DNA from: Pseudopedobacter sp035496935
Lineage (GTDB): Bacteria; Bacteroidota; Bacteroidia; Sphingobacteriales; Sphingobacteriaceae
DNA length: 64,000 bases
NCBI GenBank assembly: GCA_035496935.1
Contig: DATJED010000014.1
Location: 248,001 to 312,000, forward strand
Direction: 5' to 3'
The translations under genes were made by a program, and so were the position numbers. Position 1 is the first letter of the stretch, and the number at the start of each line of letters is the position of its first letter. Below are positions 25,034 through 33,310 of this stretch, one piece after another. A model generated the notes under the pieces. That model saw nothing but the letters and a program-made list of their open reading frames with translations. It was not told the DNA's origin and did no database searches.

Positions 25034-26203
25034 ATGAAAGAAGAATCTAAACTAATACGTACGCAAGCAAAACGGACTGAAAACAGGGAACATTCGGTGC
25101 CTTTGTATTTAACATCCAGCTTTATTTTTGATGATGCCGAACAGGGACGAGCAGTTTTTGCCGGAGAAGAAGACGGAAATATTTATTCTCGCTACTCGAA
25201 CCCAAACACCACGGAACTGATTGATAAAATTTGCATGATGGAAGGTGCAGAAGCCGGTTTGGTATTTTCTTCGGGCATGGCCGCAGTTTTCGCCTCTTTT
25301 GCGGCATTGTTAAAATCGGGAGATCATATCGTTTCTTTCCGATCAATTTTTGGTTCTACGCATCAATTGTTGACTACGCTCTTTCCTCGCTGGGGTATTA
25401 CCTCAACTTACGTTGATGCTTCAAAACCTGAAGATTTAGAAAAAGCAATTCAGCCGAACACCAAAATGATATTTTTGGAAACACCATCAAACCCGGGTTT
25501 GGAGCTGGTTGATTTAGAATGGCTTTGCAAAATCAAAGAGAAACATCCACAGATTATCATCAACGTTGACAATTGTTTCGCAACGCCATATCTACAAAAA
25601 CCAATTGAATATGGTGTGGATTTGGTAAGCCATTCGGCAACAAAATACATGGACGGACAAGGCCGTGTTTTGGGTGGGGCAGTTTGCGGAAGAGCGGATT
25701 TAATTAGCGAAATGATGTTTTTCATCCGTCATACCGGTCCGGCAATGTCGGCTTTTAATGCTTGGCTGATCTCTAAAAGTATAGAAACTATGCCTTTGCG
25801 TTTGGATAGGCATTGTAGCAACGCTTTAAAAATTGCAGAGGTTTTAGAAGCAAGTACAGAAGTAGAACAAGTGCGTTATCCGCACCTGAAATCGCATCCA
25901 CAATATGAATTGGCTAAAAAGCAAATGAAGCAAGGTGGTGGAATTGTAACTTTTATTATCAAGGGCGGTTTTGAAAGAGCGAAACGGTTTTTGGATTGTT
26001 TGGAAATGCTTTTAATTACTTCTAATTTGGGCGATAGCAGAAGCATAGCCACACATCCGGCATCCACAACGCACTCAAAATTAACGGAAGCAGAAAGAGA
26101 AAACATCGGGATTTACCCAGGTTCAATCCGCCTTTCTGTAGGATTAGAAAATATTGACGATATTGTTGCTGATGTAGTGAATGCTCTGGAGAAATCAAAA
26201 TAG
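25034..26203 (+). CDS. metZ: O-succinylhomoserine sulfhydrylase (MetZ-like), Cys/Met metabolism PLP enzyme
   Basis: 389 residues. The PLP lysine is Lys204 in HSATKYMDGQGRVLGG, a context typical of MetZ rather than MetB or MetC. Other fold signatures are YSRYSNPNTTELI (residues 51-63), SSGMAAVFA and ETPSNPGLELVD. The enzyme would convert O-succinyl- or O-acetylhomoserine plus sulfide to homocysteine; substrate choice within the family is not certain. It is followed on the same strand by an OsmC-family gene and an Rrf2 regulator with cysteines, suggesting a sulfur-related neighbourhood. A 149-bp spacer with heptad arrays separates it from the next gene. Confidence 0.9.
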   Translation: MKEESKLIRTQAKRTENREHSVPLYLTSSFIFDDAEQGRAVFAGEEDGNIYSRYSNPNTTELIDKICMMEGAEAGLVFSSGMAAVFASFAALLKSGDHIVSFRSIFGSTHQLLTTLFPRWGITSTYVDASKPEDLEKAIQPNTKMIFLETPSNPGLELVDLEWLCKIKEKHPQIIINVDNCFATPYLQKPIEYGVDLVSHSATKYMDGQGRVLGGAVCGRADLISEMMFFIRHTGPAMSAFNAWLISKSIETMPLRLDRHCSNALKIAEVLEASTEVEQVRYPHLKSHPQYELAKKQMKQGGGIVTFIIKGGFERAKRFLDCLEMLLITSNLGDSRSIATHPASTTHSKLTEAERENIGIYPGSIRLSVGLENIDDIVADVVNALEKSK

Positions 26204-26239
26204 TTGGTTAGTGGGGGTAGGTTGTTAGTTGGTTAGTTT
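26201..26239. repeat. Heptad array, TTAGTTG type, about 5 units
   Basis: TAGTTGG, TTAGTGG, GGGTAGG, TTGTTAG, TTGGTTA in sequence. The first unit begins at the metZ stop codon TAG itself. Confidence 0.55.
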
Positions 26240-26313
26240 ATCGGCTTGAGGATTATCTAGTCAGAATGGTTCACTAAGGTTATTAGGTTAAAAATTTATA
26301 GTTGAGTTTGCAG

Positions 26314-26348
26314 GTTCTCAAATCTCACATCTCAATACTCAAATCTCA
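26314..26348. repeat. Heptad array NNNCTCA, 5 units in perfect register
   Basis: GTTCTCA, AATCTCA, CATCTCA, ATACTCA, AATCTCA: CTCA at the same position of each of five successive 7-mers. It ends 4 bp before the OsmC-family ATG. The minus-strand form TGAGATT recurs at 62854-62874. Confidence 0.7.
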
Positions 26349-26352
26349 GATA

Positions 26353-26772
26353 ATGAAAATAGAATTAAATAGATTAAACGACGCTGTACATTTTGAAGCA
26401 ACAGGCAGTGGCGATGTTAAAGTACATATTGATGGCTCGGAAGCTATTGGCGGACAAGGTTTAGGCGTACGTCCGATGGAACTGGTTTTAATGGCTTTGG
26501 GTTCATGCAGTTCTCTGGATTTGATCAGCATTTTAAAAAAACAAAGACAAGAAATCACTGATTTTTCTGTTGATGTTAACGGAGACAGGAGAGAAGAAAT
26601 TCCGCATATATTCACAAAAATTCATATCTTATTCCGTTTAAAAGGAAAAATAGATCAAGCAAAAGCCGAAAAAGCGGCAGAACTGGCGGTGAAAAAATAC
26701 TGCTCGGTGCATGATATGTTAGTAGCAGGCGGTGTGGAGGTTACTTATTCTTTTGAAATACTGGAAAGCTAA
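26353..26772 (+). CDS. OsmC/Ohr-family protein (YhfA-like)
   Basis: 139 residues from the ATG at 26353; an in-frame TTG further upstream would translate the heptad array and was rejected. The two reactive cysteines of the OsmC fold are Cys52 in LGSCSSLD and Cys117 in KKYCSVHD. The GVRPMELVLMALG helix is typical of the family. OsmC/Ohr proteins reduce organic peroxides with these thiols as domain-swapped dimers; the YhfA-type subgroup has no assigned substrate. The last codons overlap the start of the next heptad array. Confidence 0.88.
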   Translation: MKIELNRLNDAVHFEATGSGDVKVHIDGSEAIGGQGLGVRPMELVLMALGSCSSLDLISILKKQRQEITDFSVDVNGDRREEIPHIFTKIHILFRLKGKIDQAKAEKAAELAVKKYCSVHDMLVAGGVEVTYSFEILES

Positions 26773-26799
26773 AAGCTTAAAGCTGAAGGTAAAAAGCTG
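26765..26799. repeat. Heptad array AAAGCTN, 5 units in perfect register
   Basis: AAAGCTA, AAAGCTT, AAAGCTG, AAGGTAA, AAAGCTG. It begins inside the last two codons of the OsmC-family gene and provides its stop codon. It is inverted relative to the array at 26820-26854. Confidence 0.7.
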
Positions 26800-26819
26800 A
26801 TTTGCTAATTAAATAGAAA

Positions 26820-26854
26820 TTAAGCGTTGAGCTTTAAGCATTTAGCTTTAAGCC
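26820..26854. repeat. Heptad array TTNAGCN, 5 units in perfect register
   Basis: TTAAGCG, TTGAGCT, TTAAGCA, TTTAGCT, TTAAGCC. This is the complementary orientation of the array 21 bp upstream, so the two could pair as a long imperfect stem in RNA or single-stranded DNA. Confidence 0.7.
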
Positions 26855-26871
26855 AACAATAAATACAAGTT

Positions 26872-27315
26872 TTGTTATCTAAAAAAACGAAATACGCCAT
26901 TAGGGCATTGATGGCCTTAGGAAAGGAGTTTGGAGGCGAACCTCTGAACATTCTTTCTATTTCTCAGAATGAGAAAATACCTAAAAAGTTTTTGGAACAA
27001 ATTCTTTTGGAGATGCGTAATGCCGGTTTTTTATACAGTAAAAAAGGCGCAGGCGGCGGTTATTCTCTACTAAAAGACCCTGCAGAAATTAACTTAGTCC
27101 ACGTAATGCGCCTAACGGGCGGTCCCATTGCTATGTTATCTTGCGTTAGCTTAAATTTTTATCAGCGTTGCGATGAGTGTAGAAACGAAGAAACCTGCGG
27201 TATTAGAGACGCTTTTCAGAATGTGAGAGATGCTACTTTAAAAATCCTTACCGAAACCAGCATTGCTGATTTAATTATCAAAGAAAAAGAATTGGGAGAT
27301 AAGTTTAGGATTTAA
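26872..27315 (+). CDS. Rrf2-family transcriptional regulator
   Basis: 147 residues from a TTG start (MLSKKTKYAIRALMALGKE, the family's characteristic beginning). A winged helix-turn-helix (about 25-65, with KIPKKFLEQILLEMRNAGFL and KKGAGGGYSL) is followed by a cysteine-bearing region with Cys91, Cys100, Cys103 and Cys109. Three such cysteines bind an Fe-S cluster in IscR/NsrR-type members; the spacing here leaves cluster binding possible but unproven. Neighbours are an OsmC-family protein and MetZ, so control of sulfur metabolism or thiol stress is a reasonable inference. Confidence 0.9.
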   Translation: MLSKKTKYAIRALMALGKEFGGEPLNILSISQNEKIPKKFLEQILLEMRNAGFLYSKKGAGGGYSLLKDPAEINLVHVMRLTGGPIAMLSCVSLNFYQRCDECRNEETCGIRDAFQNVRDATLKILTETSIADLIIKEKELGDKFRI

Positions 27316-27384
27316 AATCATTCCTGAAAAAAATATGGATATCTGCAAGAAATCCTACTATTAAAGCATTTTTCCTCTGCTTTT

Positions 27385-27478
27385 CGTCATTTCGAGGTAC
27401 GAGAAATCTCACATGCAAAATCTGAATATTGAATTTCATACCTATTTGTGAGATGTTTCACTATCGTTCAACATGACG
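27385..27478. repeat. Inverted pair of CGTCATNTCGA-family repeats
   Basis: The left copy at 27385-27415 reads CGTCATTTCGAGG, then ACGAGAAATCTCACA. The right copy at 27446-27478 is its degenerate reverse complement, ending ATCGTTCAACATGACG. The pair brackets 30 bp. The unit resembles the CGTCATTGCGAGG...GCAATCTC dispersed repeat known to me from several bacterial phyla. Confidence 0.6.
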
Positions 27479-27501
27479 TTGCGAAAAAAATCCAATCTCA
27501 C

Positions 27502-27532
27502 AAAAAATGCCCAACCTTTTCAGTGTTGAGCA
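27502..27532 (-). terminator. Terminator after lepB
   Basis: On the minus strand TGCTCAAC pairs with GTTGGGCA (one mismatch) around a 9-nt loop, followed by TTTTTTG. It lies 24 bp past the lepB stop codon and closes the par operon. Confidence 0.65.
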
Positions 27533-27555
27533 TCTCAAATACCTAAAACTTAAAT

Positions 27556-28653
27556 TTAATGAATCCCCTTCAGCAATCTGTTCCACCTAATTTTATTTAG
27601 GAAAGAACCATTTTCATCCCAGCTCATCCATATAAATAAAGCTTTACCTACAATGTGGTCTTCGGGTACAAAACCCCAATATCTCGAATCTAAGGAATTG
27701 TGGCGGTTATCACCCATCATCCAATAGTAATTCATTTTAAAAGTATAAGAATCGGTAGATTTACCGTTGATTTTGATGTCCGTTCCGTTTACCTCTAACT
27801 TATTCCCTTCGTAAACGGTAATTGCTCTTTGGTAAAGCGGTAAAGTCAAGCTATCCAGTTTAACAGTCCAGCCCTTTTTAGGGATAATAAGCGGACCAAA
27901 GTTATCTTGGTTCCATTTATAATGTGGATCACTTGGAAAAACCTGCTGCTCAAAAGTGTTCTTTTCTGCAATCACTGGCGTTACCACTTTCACGTTAGAA
28001 AAAGCTTTAATCTTGTCTACCTCGCCTTTAGGCATTGTAATTACATATTCGTCGTTATTAACCCGCTCTACATCCGCTTTAATTTCCTGCAAAGCCATAG
28101 GGTTAAAATCCGTTCCATCAGTTTTAACGTAGTACTGTGTTTGGCTCATCTTTGGCAAATCCGTAGGCTTTCCGTTAATGTAAACTACTGCATCAATAAT
28201 TTTTAGTGTATCTCCAGAAATCCCCAAACATCTTTTAATATAGTTTTCCCGTTTATCAACCGGGCGGTTTAAAGGCGCATCGGCATCCATTGGATAATTA
28301 AAAACTACAACGTCATTTCGTTCGATATCGCCAAATCCCGGTAAACGGTAATAAGGTAATTGAATACCGTCCCAATAAGCTTTAGTTCCTGTAATTGGCA
28401 TTGTATGGTGCGCAAACGGGAAAGCAACAGGTGTAATTGGCGTACGAGCGCCGTAGCTCATTTTACTCACAAACAAAAAATCACCTACCAAAAGCGAGCG
28501 CTCCATTGATCCCGTAGGGATTGTATAGGCTTCAATAAACAAACCTCTGATAATTGTTGCAGCAATAACCGCAAAAACTATGGCATCTAACCACTCTCGG
28601 CCAGCACTTTTTTTCTTTTTTTCTTTATTCTTTTTCCAGAATTTCCAATTCAT
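27556..28653 (-). CDS. lepB: Signal peptidase I
   Basis: 365 residues. A basic N-terminus and one membrane helix (AIVFAVIAATIIRGLF) precede the catalytic periplasmic domain. The Ser-Lys dyad is visible: Ser49 in IPTGSMERSL and Lys140 in ENYIKRCLGISGD. The C-terminal box WMMGDNRHNSLDSRYWGFV is also typical. Residues about 160-300 are an insertion that makes the protein longer than E. coli-type minimal forms, usual in Bacteroidota. The enzyme removes Sec signal peptides. It is the last gene of the operon with parA, parB, DUF5683 and dapB, 10 bp after dapB. Confidence 0.94.
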   Translation of the reverse strand: MNWKFWKKNKEKKKKSAGREWLDAIVFAVIAATIIRGLFIEAYTIPTGSMERSLLVGDFLFVSKMSYGARTPITPVAFPFAHHTMPITGTKAYWDGIQLPYYRLPGFGDIERNDVVVFNYPMDADAPLNRPVDKRENYIKRCLGISGDTLKIIDAVVYINGKPTDLPKMSQTQYYVKTDGTDFNPMALQEIKADVERVNNDEYVITMPKGEVDKIKAFSNVKVVTPVIAEKNTFEQQVFPSDPHYKWNQDNFGPLIIPKKGWTVKLDSLTLPLYQRAITVYEGNKLEVNGTDIKINGKSTDSYTFKMNYYWMMGDNRHNSLDSRYWGFVPEDHIVGKALFIWMSWDENGSFLNKIRWNRLLKGIH

Positions 28654-28663
28654 CTTTTGATGA

Positions 28664-29407
28664 TTAAGCGTTAAAATTATACATCTCTTTAACAGAGTAA
28701 AAACCAGTTTTGCCCTTTAGCCATTCGGCGGCAATTACAGCACCTAAAGCAAAACCTTGGCGACCGTGAGCGACGTGTTTGAACTCTATCCTGTCCACAT
28801 CCGAATCATAAATTACGGCATGTGTTCCCGGCACTTCGCCCTCCCGGTAAGATGCAATAATTAGATGCTCTGGTTTGTGATTTGTTACTTCATCGTCCGC
28901 TTTTACATCAACCCATTCGGTTTTGTTTTCAAACTCGGCAATTACATCCTCGGCGATGGTGATAGCAGTACCACTAGGCGAATCGAGTTTATGGATATGA
29001 TGAATTTCTTCCATCGCTACATCATACTGGTCGGCAAAATTGTTCATCATTTTAGCCAGCTGCTGGTTAAGCTTAAAAAAGATGTTTACGCCTACGCTAA
29101 AGTTTGAGCCGTACATTACCGTTGAACCGGCCGCTAAACAATCGTCCTTTACTTTTTGTAAATGACCGTACCAACCTGTTGTACCAACCACTATTGGAAC
29201 GCCTGCGGCAATACAAGTTTGGATGTTGTTTAAAACCGTATCCGGAGTGCTAAACTCAATGGCAACATCTGCTTTCCGCAGATTTTCAGCAGTTAATTCG
29301 TGGGCATTATTTTGGTCGATAATTAATACGATTTCATGATTTCTGTCTAAAGCGATAGACTCAATCATTTTACCCATTTTTCCGTATCCGATAAGGGCTA
29401 ATTTCAT
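28664..29407 (-). CDS. dapB: 4-hydroxy-tetrahydrodipicolinate reductase
   Basis: 247 residues. A Rossmann start MKLALIGYGKMGK binds NAD(P)H, and the catalytic/substrate loop is EEIHHIHKLDSPSGTA, with the conserved HHxxKxDxPSGTA pattern. DapB reduces the cyclic intermediate of the diaminopimelate-lysine pathway in the cytoplasm and so supplies peptidoglycan precursors. The start codon immediately follows the stop of the DUF5683 gene (no gap), and lepB follows after 10 bp. Confidence 0.96.
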   Translation of the reverse strand: MKLALIGYGKMGKMIESIALDRNHEIVLIIDQNNAHELTAENLRKADVAIEFSTPDTVLNNIQTCIAAGVPIVVGTTGWYGHLQKVKDDCLAAGSTVMYGSNFSVGVNIFFKLNQQLAKMMNNFADQYDVAMEEIHHIHKLDSPSGTAITIAEDVIAEFENKTEWVDVKADDEVTNHKPEHLIIASYREGEVPGTHAVIYDSDVDRIEFKHVAHGRQGFALGAVIAAEWLKGKTGFYSVKEMYNFNA

Positions 29408-30085
29408 TTATTTAAATTTTAGGTTCAGAGTAAGCATTGCCGATGGGGCATACATACCTGTATTTGCGTAAGAAGGAATATAAATTTTAGGTCTGATTTT
29501 TAACGATAAATCATCGCTAACATCAAACGTAGCTAATTTTGCATCAATATAAGCATCCACCATTTGCAAAAGGTAAAAGCCAAATGTACTATATAAAGTT
29601 AAATCTCTGTTGCGGCGGTAAAAATCTTTTGCGTTGTAAATCTGATCGTCGGGGATTCCTTTGTACTGCTCAAATTTAAAACGTTCATCATTCGAAAGGT
29701 CCTGATTGGCTTTACGGAACTGGCTTTCGGTTAAAAGTTCTTTATAATATCTGTTATTGAAATCGTAAACTAAGCCTAAACCTACAAAACCTCCGTAAAC
29801 CAGCGGTACTTTCCACCATTTGTGGTTTCGGGCCTGGCCCCACCCCGGTAAAACGGCCGAACGTAAAACGGCTTTTCTCGGGTTTTGAAGTTTCGTTGTA
29901 TCTTTAAAAAGTAAGCCTACTTCTTTGGTAAAGTTTCTCGCTTTTTCCTTGAAACTAGTTTGTTTGGCGGTGTCTGTTTCAGCGGTTTCGCTTATTTTAT
30001 CAACGTTAGACAAGCTATCCTTTTGCTGAGCATTTGCTTGCATTATTAATAAAAAAAAAGCGCAAAAGACAGCGTATTTGAACAT
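29408..30085 (-). CDS. DUF5683 exported/membrane protein
   Basis: 225 residues from the ATG at 30085, whose A is the last base of the parB TAA (TAATG). A TTG two codons upstream is a less likely start. A signal-like hydrophobic N-terminus (MFKYAVFCAFFLLIMQANAQ) is followed by a charged linker and the family hallmark LRSAVLPGWGQARNHKWW, then a hydrophobic segment (LVYGGFVGLGLVYDF) and a beta-rich C-terminus. Its function is unknown, but its place between parB and dapB is conserved in Bacteroidota. Likely an envelope protein. Confidence 0.88.
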   Translation of the reverse strand: MFKYAVFCAFFLLIMQANAQQKDSLSNVDKISETAETDTAKQTSFKEKARNFTKEVGLLFKDTTKLQNPRKAVLRSAVLPGWGQARNHKWWKVPLVYGGFVGLGLVYDFNNRYYKELLTESQFRKANQDLSNDERFKFEQYKGIPDDQIYNAKDFYRRNRDLTLYSTFGFYLLQMVDAYIDAKLATFDVSDDLSLKIRPKIYIPSYANTGMYAPSAMLTLNLKFK

Positions 30086-31014
30086 TACCAATCTAACAGT
30101 TCCAAAATGCGGGTTAAATCATCGTCAGATAAAAAAGGGATTTCGATGCTTCCTTTTCCACCGTTCTGCACTTTCATTTTTATTTTGGAAGAGAATTTAG
30201 ACGACAAATCATCCTGAATTTTTTGATATTGGAAAGAAATTGCTTCGGGCTTTCTGTCTTTTCCTTCGGGTTTGGTAATACCATTTTTCATTTGGCGTAC
30301 CATTTCTTCCACTTTCCTTACTGAAAGATCTTTATCCAAAATTTCCTGAAAAATAAAAAGCTGGGCATCTGCATTTGCAACGTTAATTAACGCTCTTGCA
30401 TGTCCCATAGAAATGCGGTTATCCCTGATTGCCGCCTGTATGGTTGGAGGTAACTTTAATAGGCGCAGATAATTGGTAACGGTACTTCTGTTTTTAGAGA
30501 CCCTATCACCTAATTCTTCCTGGTTAATTTCACACTCGTCAATCATCCGTTGAAAGCTCAAAGCCACCTCAATGGCGTTTAAATTTTCACGCTGAATGTT
30601 TTCTATCAATGCCATTTCCAGCATCTGCTGATCATCTGCAGTGCGAATGTAAGCTGGTATCTCTGTGATTCCGGCTAGTTTGGAAGCTCTTAATCTACGC
30701 TCGCCAGATATTAACTGATAGCTGTTGTGGCCCATTTGCCTTACGGTAATGGGCTGTATTAAACCTTGGAGCCTTATTGATTCTGAAAGTTCTTTTAACG
30801 CAGTTTCATCAAACTCAAACCTCGGCTGAAAAGGATTTACCTCAACTTGATTTACTTTAATGTGGCTGATAGCGCCTAACGCCGCCGAGGGATTATCAGT
30901 TACTGATGAACTGCCGGCAGTATTTGTCTGATTTCTTTCGCGGGTTACATCGGGCGAGTCGCTTAACAAAGCGCCCAAACCTTTACCTAATCCAAATTTT
31001 CTGTCTTTACTCAT
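30085..31014 (-). CDS. parB: Chromosome partitioning protein ParB
   Basis: 309 residues. The N-terminal CTPase/nuclease-like domain carries NPFQPRFEFDE and the arginine-rich GERRLRASKLAG box; the helix-turn-helix follows (EELGDRVSKNRSTVTNYLRLLKLP, interrupted only for length here). A C-terminal dimerisation segment ends the protein. ParB binds parS sites, spreads with CTP and acts with ParA in chromosome segregation. The start overlaps the parA stop by 4 bp. I saw no exact parS (TGTTNCACGTGNAACA) nearby, by eye only. Confidence 0.95.
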   Translation of the reverse strand: MSKDRKFGLGKGLGALLSDSPDVTRERNQTNTAGSSSVTDNPSAALGAISHIKVNQVEVNPFQPRFEFDETALKELSESIRLQGLIQPITVRQMGHNSYQLISGERRLRASKLAGITEIPAYIRTADDQQMLEMALIENIQRENLNAIEVALSFQRMIDECEINQEELGDRVSKNRSTVTNYLRLLKLPPTIQAAIRDNRISMGHARALINVANADAQLFIFQEILDKDLSVRKVEEMVRQMKNGITKPEGKDRKPEAISFQYQKIQDDLSSKFSSKIKMKVQNGGKGSIEIPFLSDDDLTRILELLDW

Positions 31015-31820
31015 TTTTTCAAAGCCTTCGTATTAACCTCTGGATTTTCACTGCTTAACCCGTTTTTATAAATAATCTCGCGAGCTAAGTTTAGGTAATT
31101 GATAGCTCCTTTGGAATTTGCATCATGCATAATTACCGAAATACCAAAACTTGGTGCCTCGCTTAAACGGGTATTACGGGCAATAATGGTGTTAAAAACC
31201 AAATCTTCAAAATGCGAGCGCACCTCTTCCACTACTTGGTTTGATAAACGCAACCTAACATCGTACATGGTTAATAAAATGCCTTCAATTTGTAATTGGG
31301 GGTTTAACCTGTTCTGTACAATTTTTATGGTGTTTAATAATTTCCCTAAACCTTCCAAAGCAAAATATTCGCATTGTACCGGAATAATTACAGAGTGGGC
31401 CGCTGTTAAGGCGTTGATAGTAATTAAACCCAAAGACGGCGAACAATCGATGATGATAAAATCGTAATCATCTTTTATCTGCTCTAAAACGGCTTTCATT
31501 TTATACTCACGCTCATGCAGATTGATCATCTCAATCTCGGCACCAACCAAATCAATATGCGCAGGCAACAAATCTAAATTTGGCGTATCGGTTTTTTGTA
31601 TGGCTTCTTTGGCGGTAACATCATTAATAATACATTCGTAAATGCTATGCTTAATGGTACGCGGATCAAAACCAATACCCGAGGTAGAGTTCGCCTGCGG
31701 ATCTGCATCCACAATTAAGGTCTTAAACTCTAAAACGGCTAAACTAGCGGCTAAATTTATTGAAGTTGTAGTTTTACCTACGCCTCCTTTTTGGTTGGCA
31801 ATTGCTATGATTTTACTCAT
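31011..31820 (-). CDS. parA: Chromosome partitioning ATPase ParA/Soj
   Basis: 269 residues. The deviant Walker A motif KGGVGKTT occupies residues 11-18, followed by VDADPQANSTSG (Walker A') and IIDCSPSLGLIT (Walker B). These mark a chromosomal ParA/Soj ATPase that binds DNA non-specifically and is stimulated by ParB. It is the first gene of a five-gene minus-strand operon. A TATCTTGC sequence at 31927-31934 is a possible but imperfect -7 box. Confidence 0.96.
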   Translation of the reverse strand: MSKIIAIANQKGGVGKTTTSINLAASLAVLEFKTLIVDADPQANSTSGIGFDPRTIKHSIYECIINDVTAKEAIQKTDTPNLDLLPAHIDLVGAEIEMINLHEREYKMKAVLEQIKDDYDFIIIDCSPSLGLITINALTAAHSVIIPVQCEYFALEGLGKLLNTIKIVQNRLNPQLQIEGILLTMYDVRLRLSNQVVEEVRSHFEDLVFNTIIARNTRLSEAPSFGISVIMHDANSKGAINYLNLAREIIYKNGLSSENPEVNTKALKK

Positions 31821-31989
31821 CTAAAAAAATTCTCCGTTTGAAACTTTTAACTTGATTCGCTGTTTATAAAAAAATATTCGTTTTTTGTGGTTTGAGAGCA
31901 AATTATTAATCTTTTTTAACAGGGCGGCAAGATACAAATTTAAACAATATCTATTTCCACACGTTAACGCAATTTATAAACAAATAAAC

Positions 31990-32511
31990 ATGACAATTAT
32001 TGTTTCGGGCACCAACCGACCAAATAGCAATACCGCAAAAATTTCTGAATATTACCAAAAAATATTGGCAACAAAAGGCTTGGAAACCGAGATACTTTAC
32101 CTTACCGATTTACCTGCTACTATTATAAAAACAGATTTATTTGGGCAAAGAAGTGAGGCTTTTCAGCCGATACAGGATAAAATAAGCCAGGCTGAAAAAT
32201 TTATTTTTGTGGTGCCTGAATACAACGGGAGTTTCCCCGGAATTTTAAAACTTTTTATTGATTGCTGTAAATTTCCGGATTCGTTTTACGATAAAAAAGT
32301 TGCTTTAGTTGGCCACTCTACTGGTAAGTACGGAAACATTAGGGGGATAGACCATTTAACTGGCATTTGCAATTATATGAATTTACATGTGATGCCTCTA
32401 AAAATTCATATCCCAAAAATACATACCGAATTTAATGAAAATGGAGATTTTTTTAGAGAGGACACCGTAAAATTTACCCACCAACAAATGGATAAGTTTA
32501 TTGAGTTTTAA
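31990..32511 (+). CDS. NADPH-dependent FMN reductase-type flavoprotein
   Basis: 173 residues from the ATG at 31990. A longer frame from 31885 has low-quality sequence and was rejected; MTIIVSGTNRPNSNT is the expected beginning of this fold (phosphate-binding SGTNRPNSNT loop). The PEYNGSFPGILKLFID segment is the second flavin-contact motif of the NADPH-dependent FMN reductase/azoreductase group. It should bind FMN and reduce a quinone, azo or flavin substrate with NAD(P)H; the true substrate is unknown. It is divergent from parA and monocistronic. Confidence 0.88.
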   Translation: MTIIVSGTNRPNSNTAKISEYYQKILATKGLETEILYLTDLPATIIKTDLFGQRSEAFQPIQDKISQAEKFIFVVPEYNGSFPGILKLFIDCCKFPDSFYDKKVALVGHSTGKYGNIRGIDHLTGICNYMNLHVMPLKIHIPKIHTEFNENGDFFREDTVKFTHQQMDKFIEF

Positions 32512-32602
32512 GATATAACCGTTGGAAGCAAAAGGTCATATTTGCAATATGACGGATATATTTATTGAACCGCTGCACTCTTTTCAAAAGAATGGGATTT
32601 TC

Positions 32603-33310
32603 TTACTTGTTTAGCCGCTTCAGATTTTTATCAATTTCATTATAACTTCCACTTAAAAAGAGAAATGTTTTTGGAACAAAACGCTCATCTACCTTTAACG
32701 CATTATTTTTTGTCGTAATTTTCACTTTGTTCCTTGATGGTTTTTTAACGCACAAAGCATAACCTTTCTCCGAAACTATCAACGGGTTACACTTTTTACG
32801 TATTCCATGGAGCTTTTTAAGTTTAGGTGATTCAGCACCTTTGTTTAACTTTTTTAAATCAACAACAGTAAGATTTTCGTTATCCTGCAAAGCAAATGAA
32901 ATGGATTTGTCCGCGTTATTTAAAAAGTAGCTGTTGCATTTAAGCAACAGTTCTTCATTTTGTTTCTTTAAAAACCTAACGGACAAATCAAACTTATTTA
33001 CAACCACCCACAGAGAATCAGTCGCAAAGAAAATATCATCCAAATTTTGAGTAACTCTGATATTTAACAACTTTGAGGACGAAGTCAAAGAATCCATATC
33101 GGATTTTGCCAACTTATCAAAAAAAGTTAATTTGATAACATTGCCTTTCAGAGCGGCGATATTTAAACTTCCGCTATCGCTATAAATTTTTAAAGTATTG
33201 TTTTTTAAATTTTTAGAACTATAAATTGGGATAATCTGTTGCGTTTGCGCATTTACAGAACACGTAAACAGTAGTAAAAAAAGCGTTACAGAGATTATTC
33301 TATGAATCAT
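32603..33310 (-). CDS. Exported protein of unknown function, coupled to an MscS channel
   Basis: 235 residues with a signal peptide (MIHRIISVTLFLLLFTCSVNA, with the cut expected before Q). The mature part is lysine-rich and predicted mainly beta (SSKNLKNNTLKIYSDSGSL, NVIKLTFFDKLAKSD). I recognise no family. Its ATG overlaps the stop of the MscS gene by 4 bp (ATGA), so the two proteins are translationally coupled and the exported protein may serve the channel or the envelope. Confidence 0.72.
   Translation of the reverse strand: MIHRIISVTLFLLLFTCSVNAQTQQIIPIYSSKNLKNNTLKIYSDSGSLNIAALKGNVIKLTFFDKLAKSDMDSLTSSSKLLNIRVTQNLDDIFFATDSLWVVVNKFDLSVRFLKKQNEELLLKCNSYFLNNADKSISFALQDNENLTVVDLKKLNKGAESPKLKKLHGIRKKCNPLIVSEKGYALCVKKPSRNKVKITTKNNALKVDERFVPKTFLFLSGSYNEIDKNLKRLNK

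Noticed and set aside
30085..31989. parS site near parAB
   Set aside because: No match to TGTTNCACGTGNAACA was seen by eye in or next to the genes; a computed search of the whole genome would be needed.
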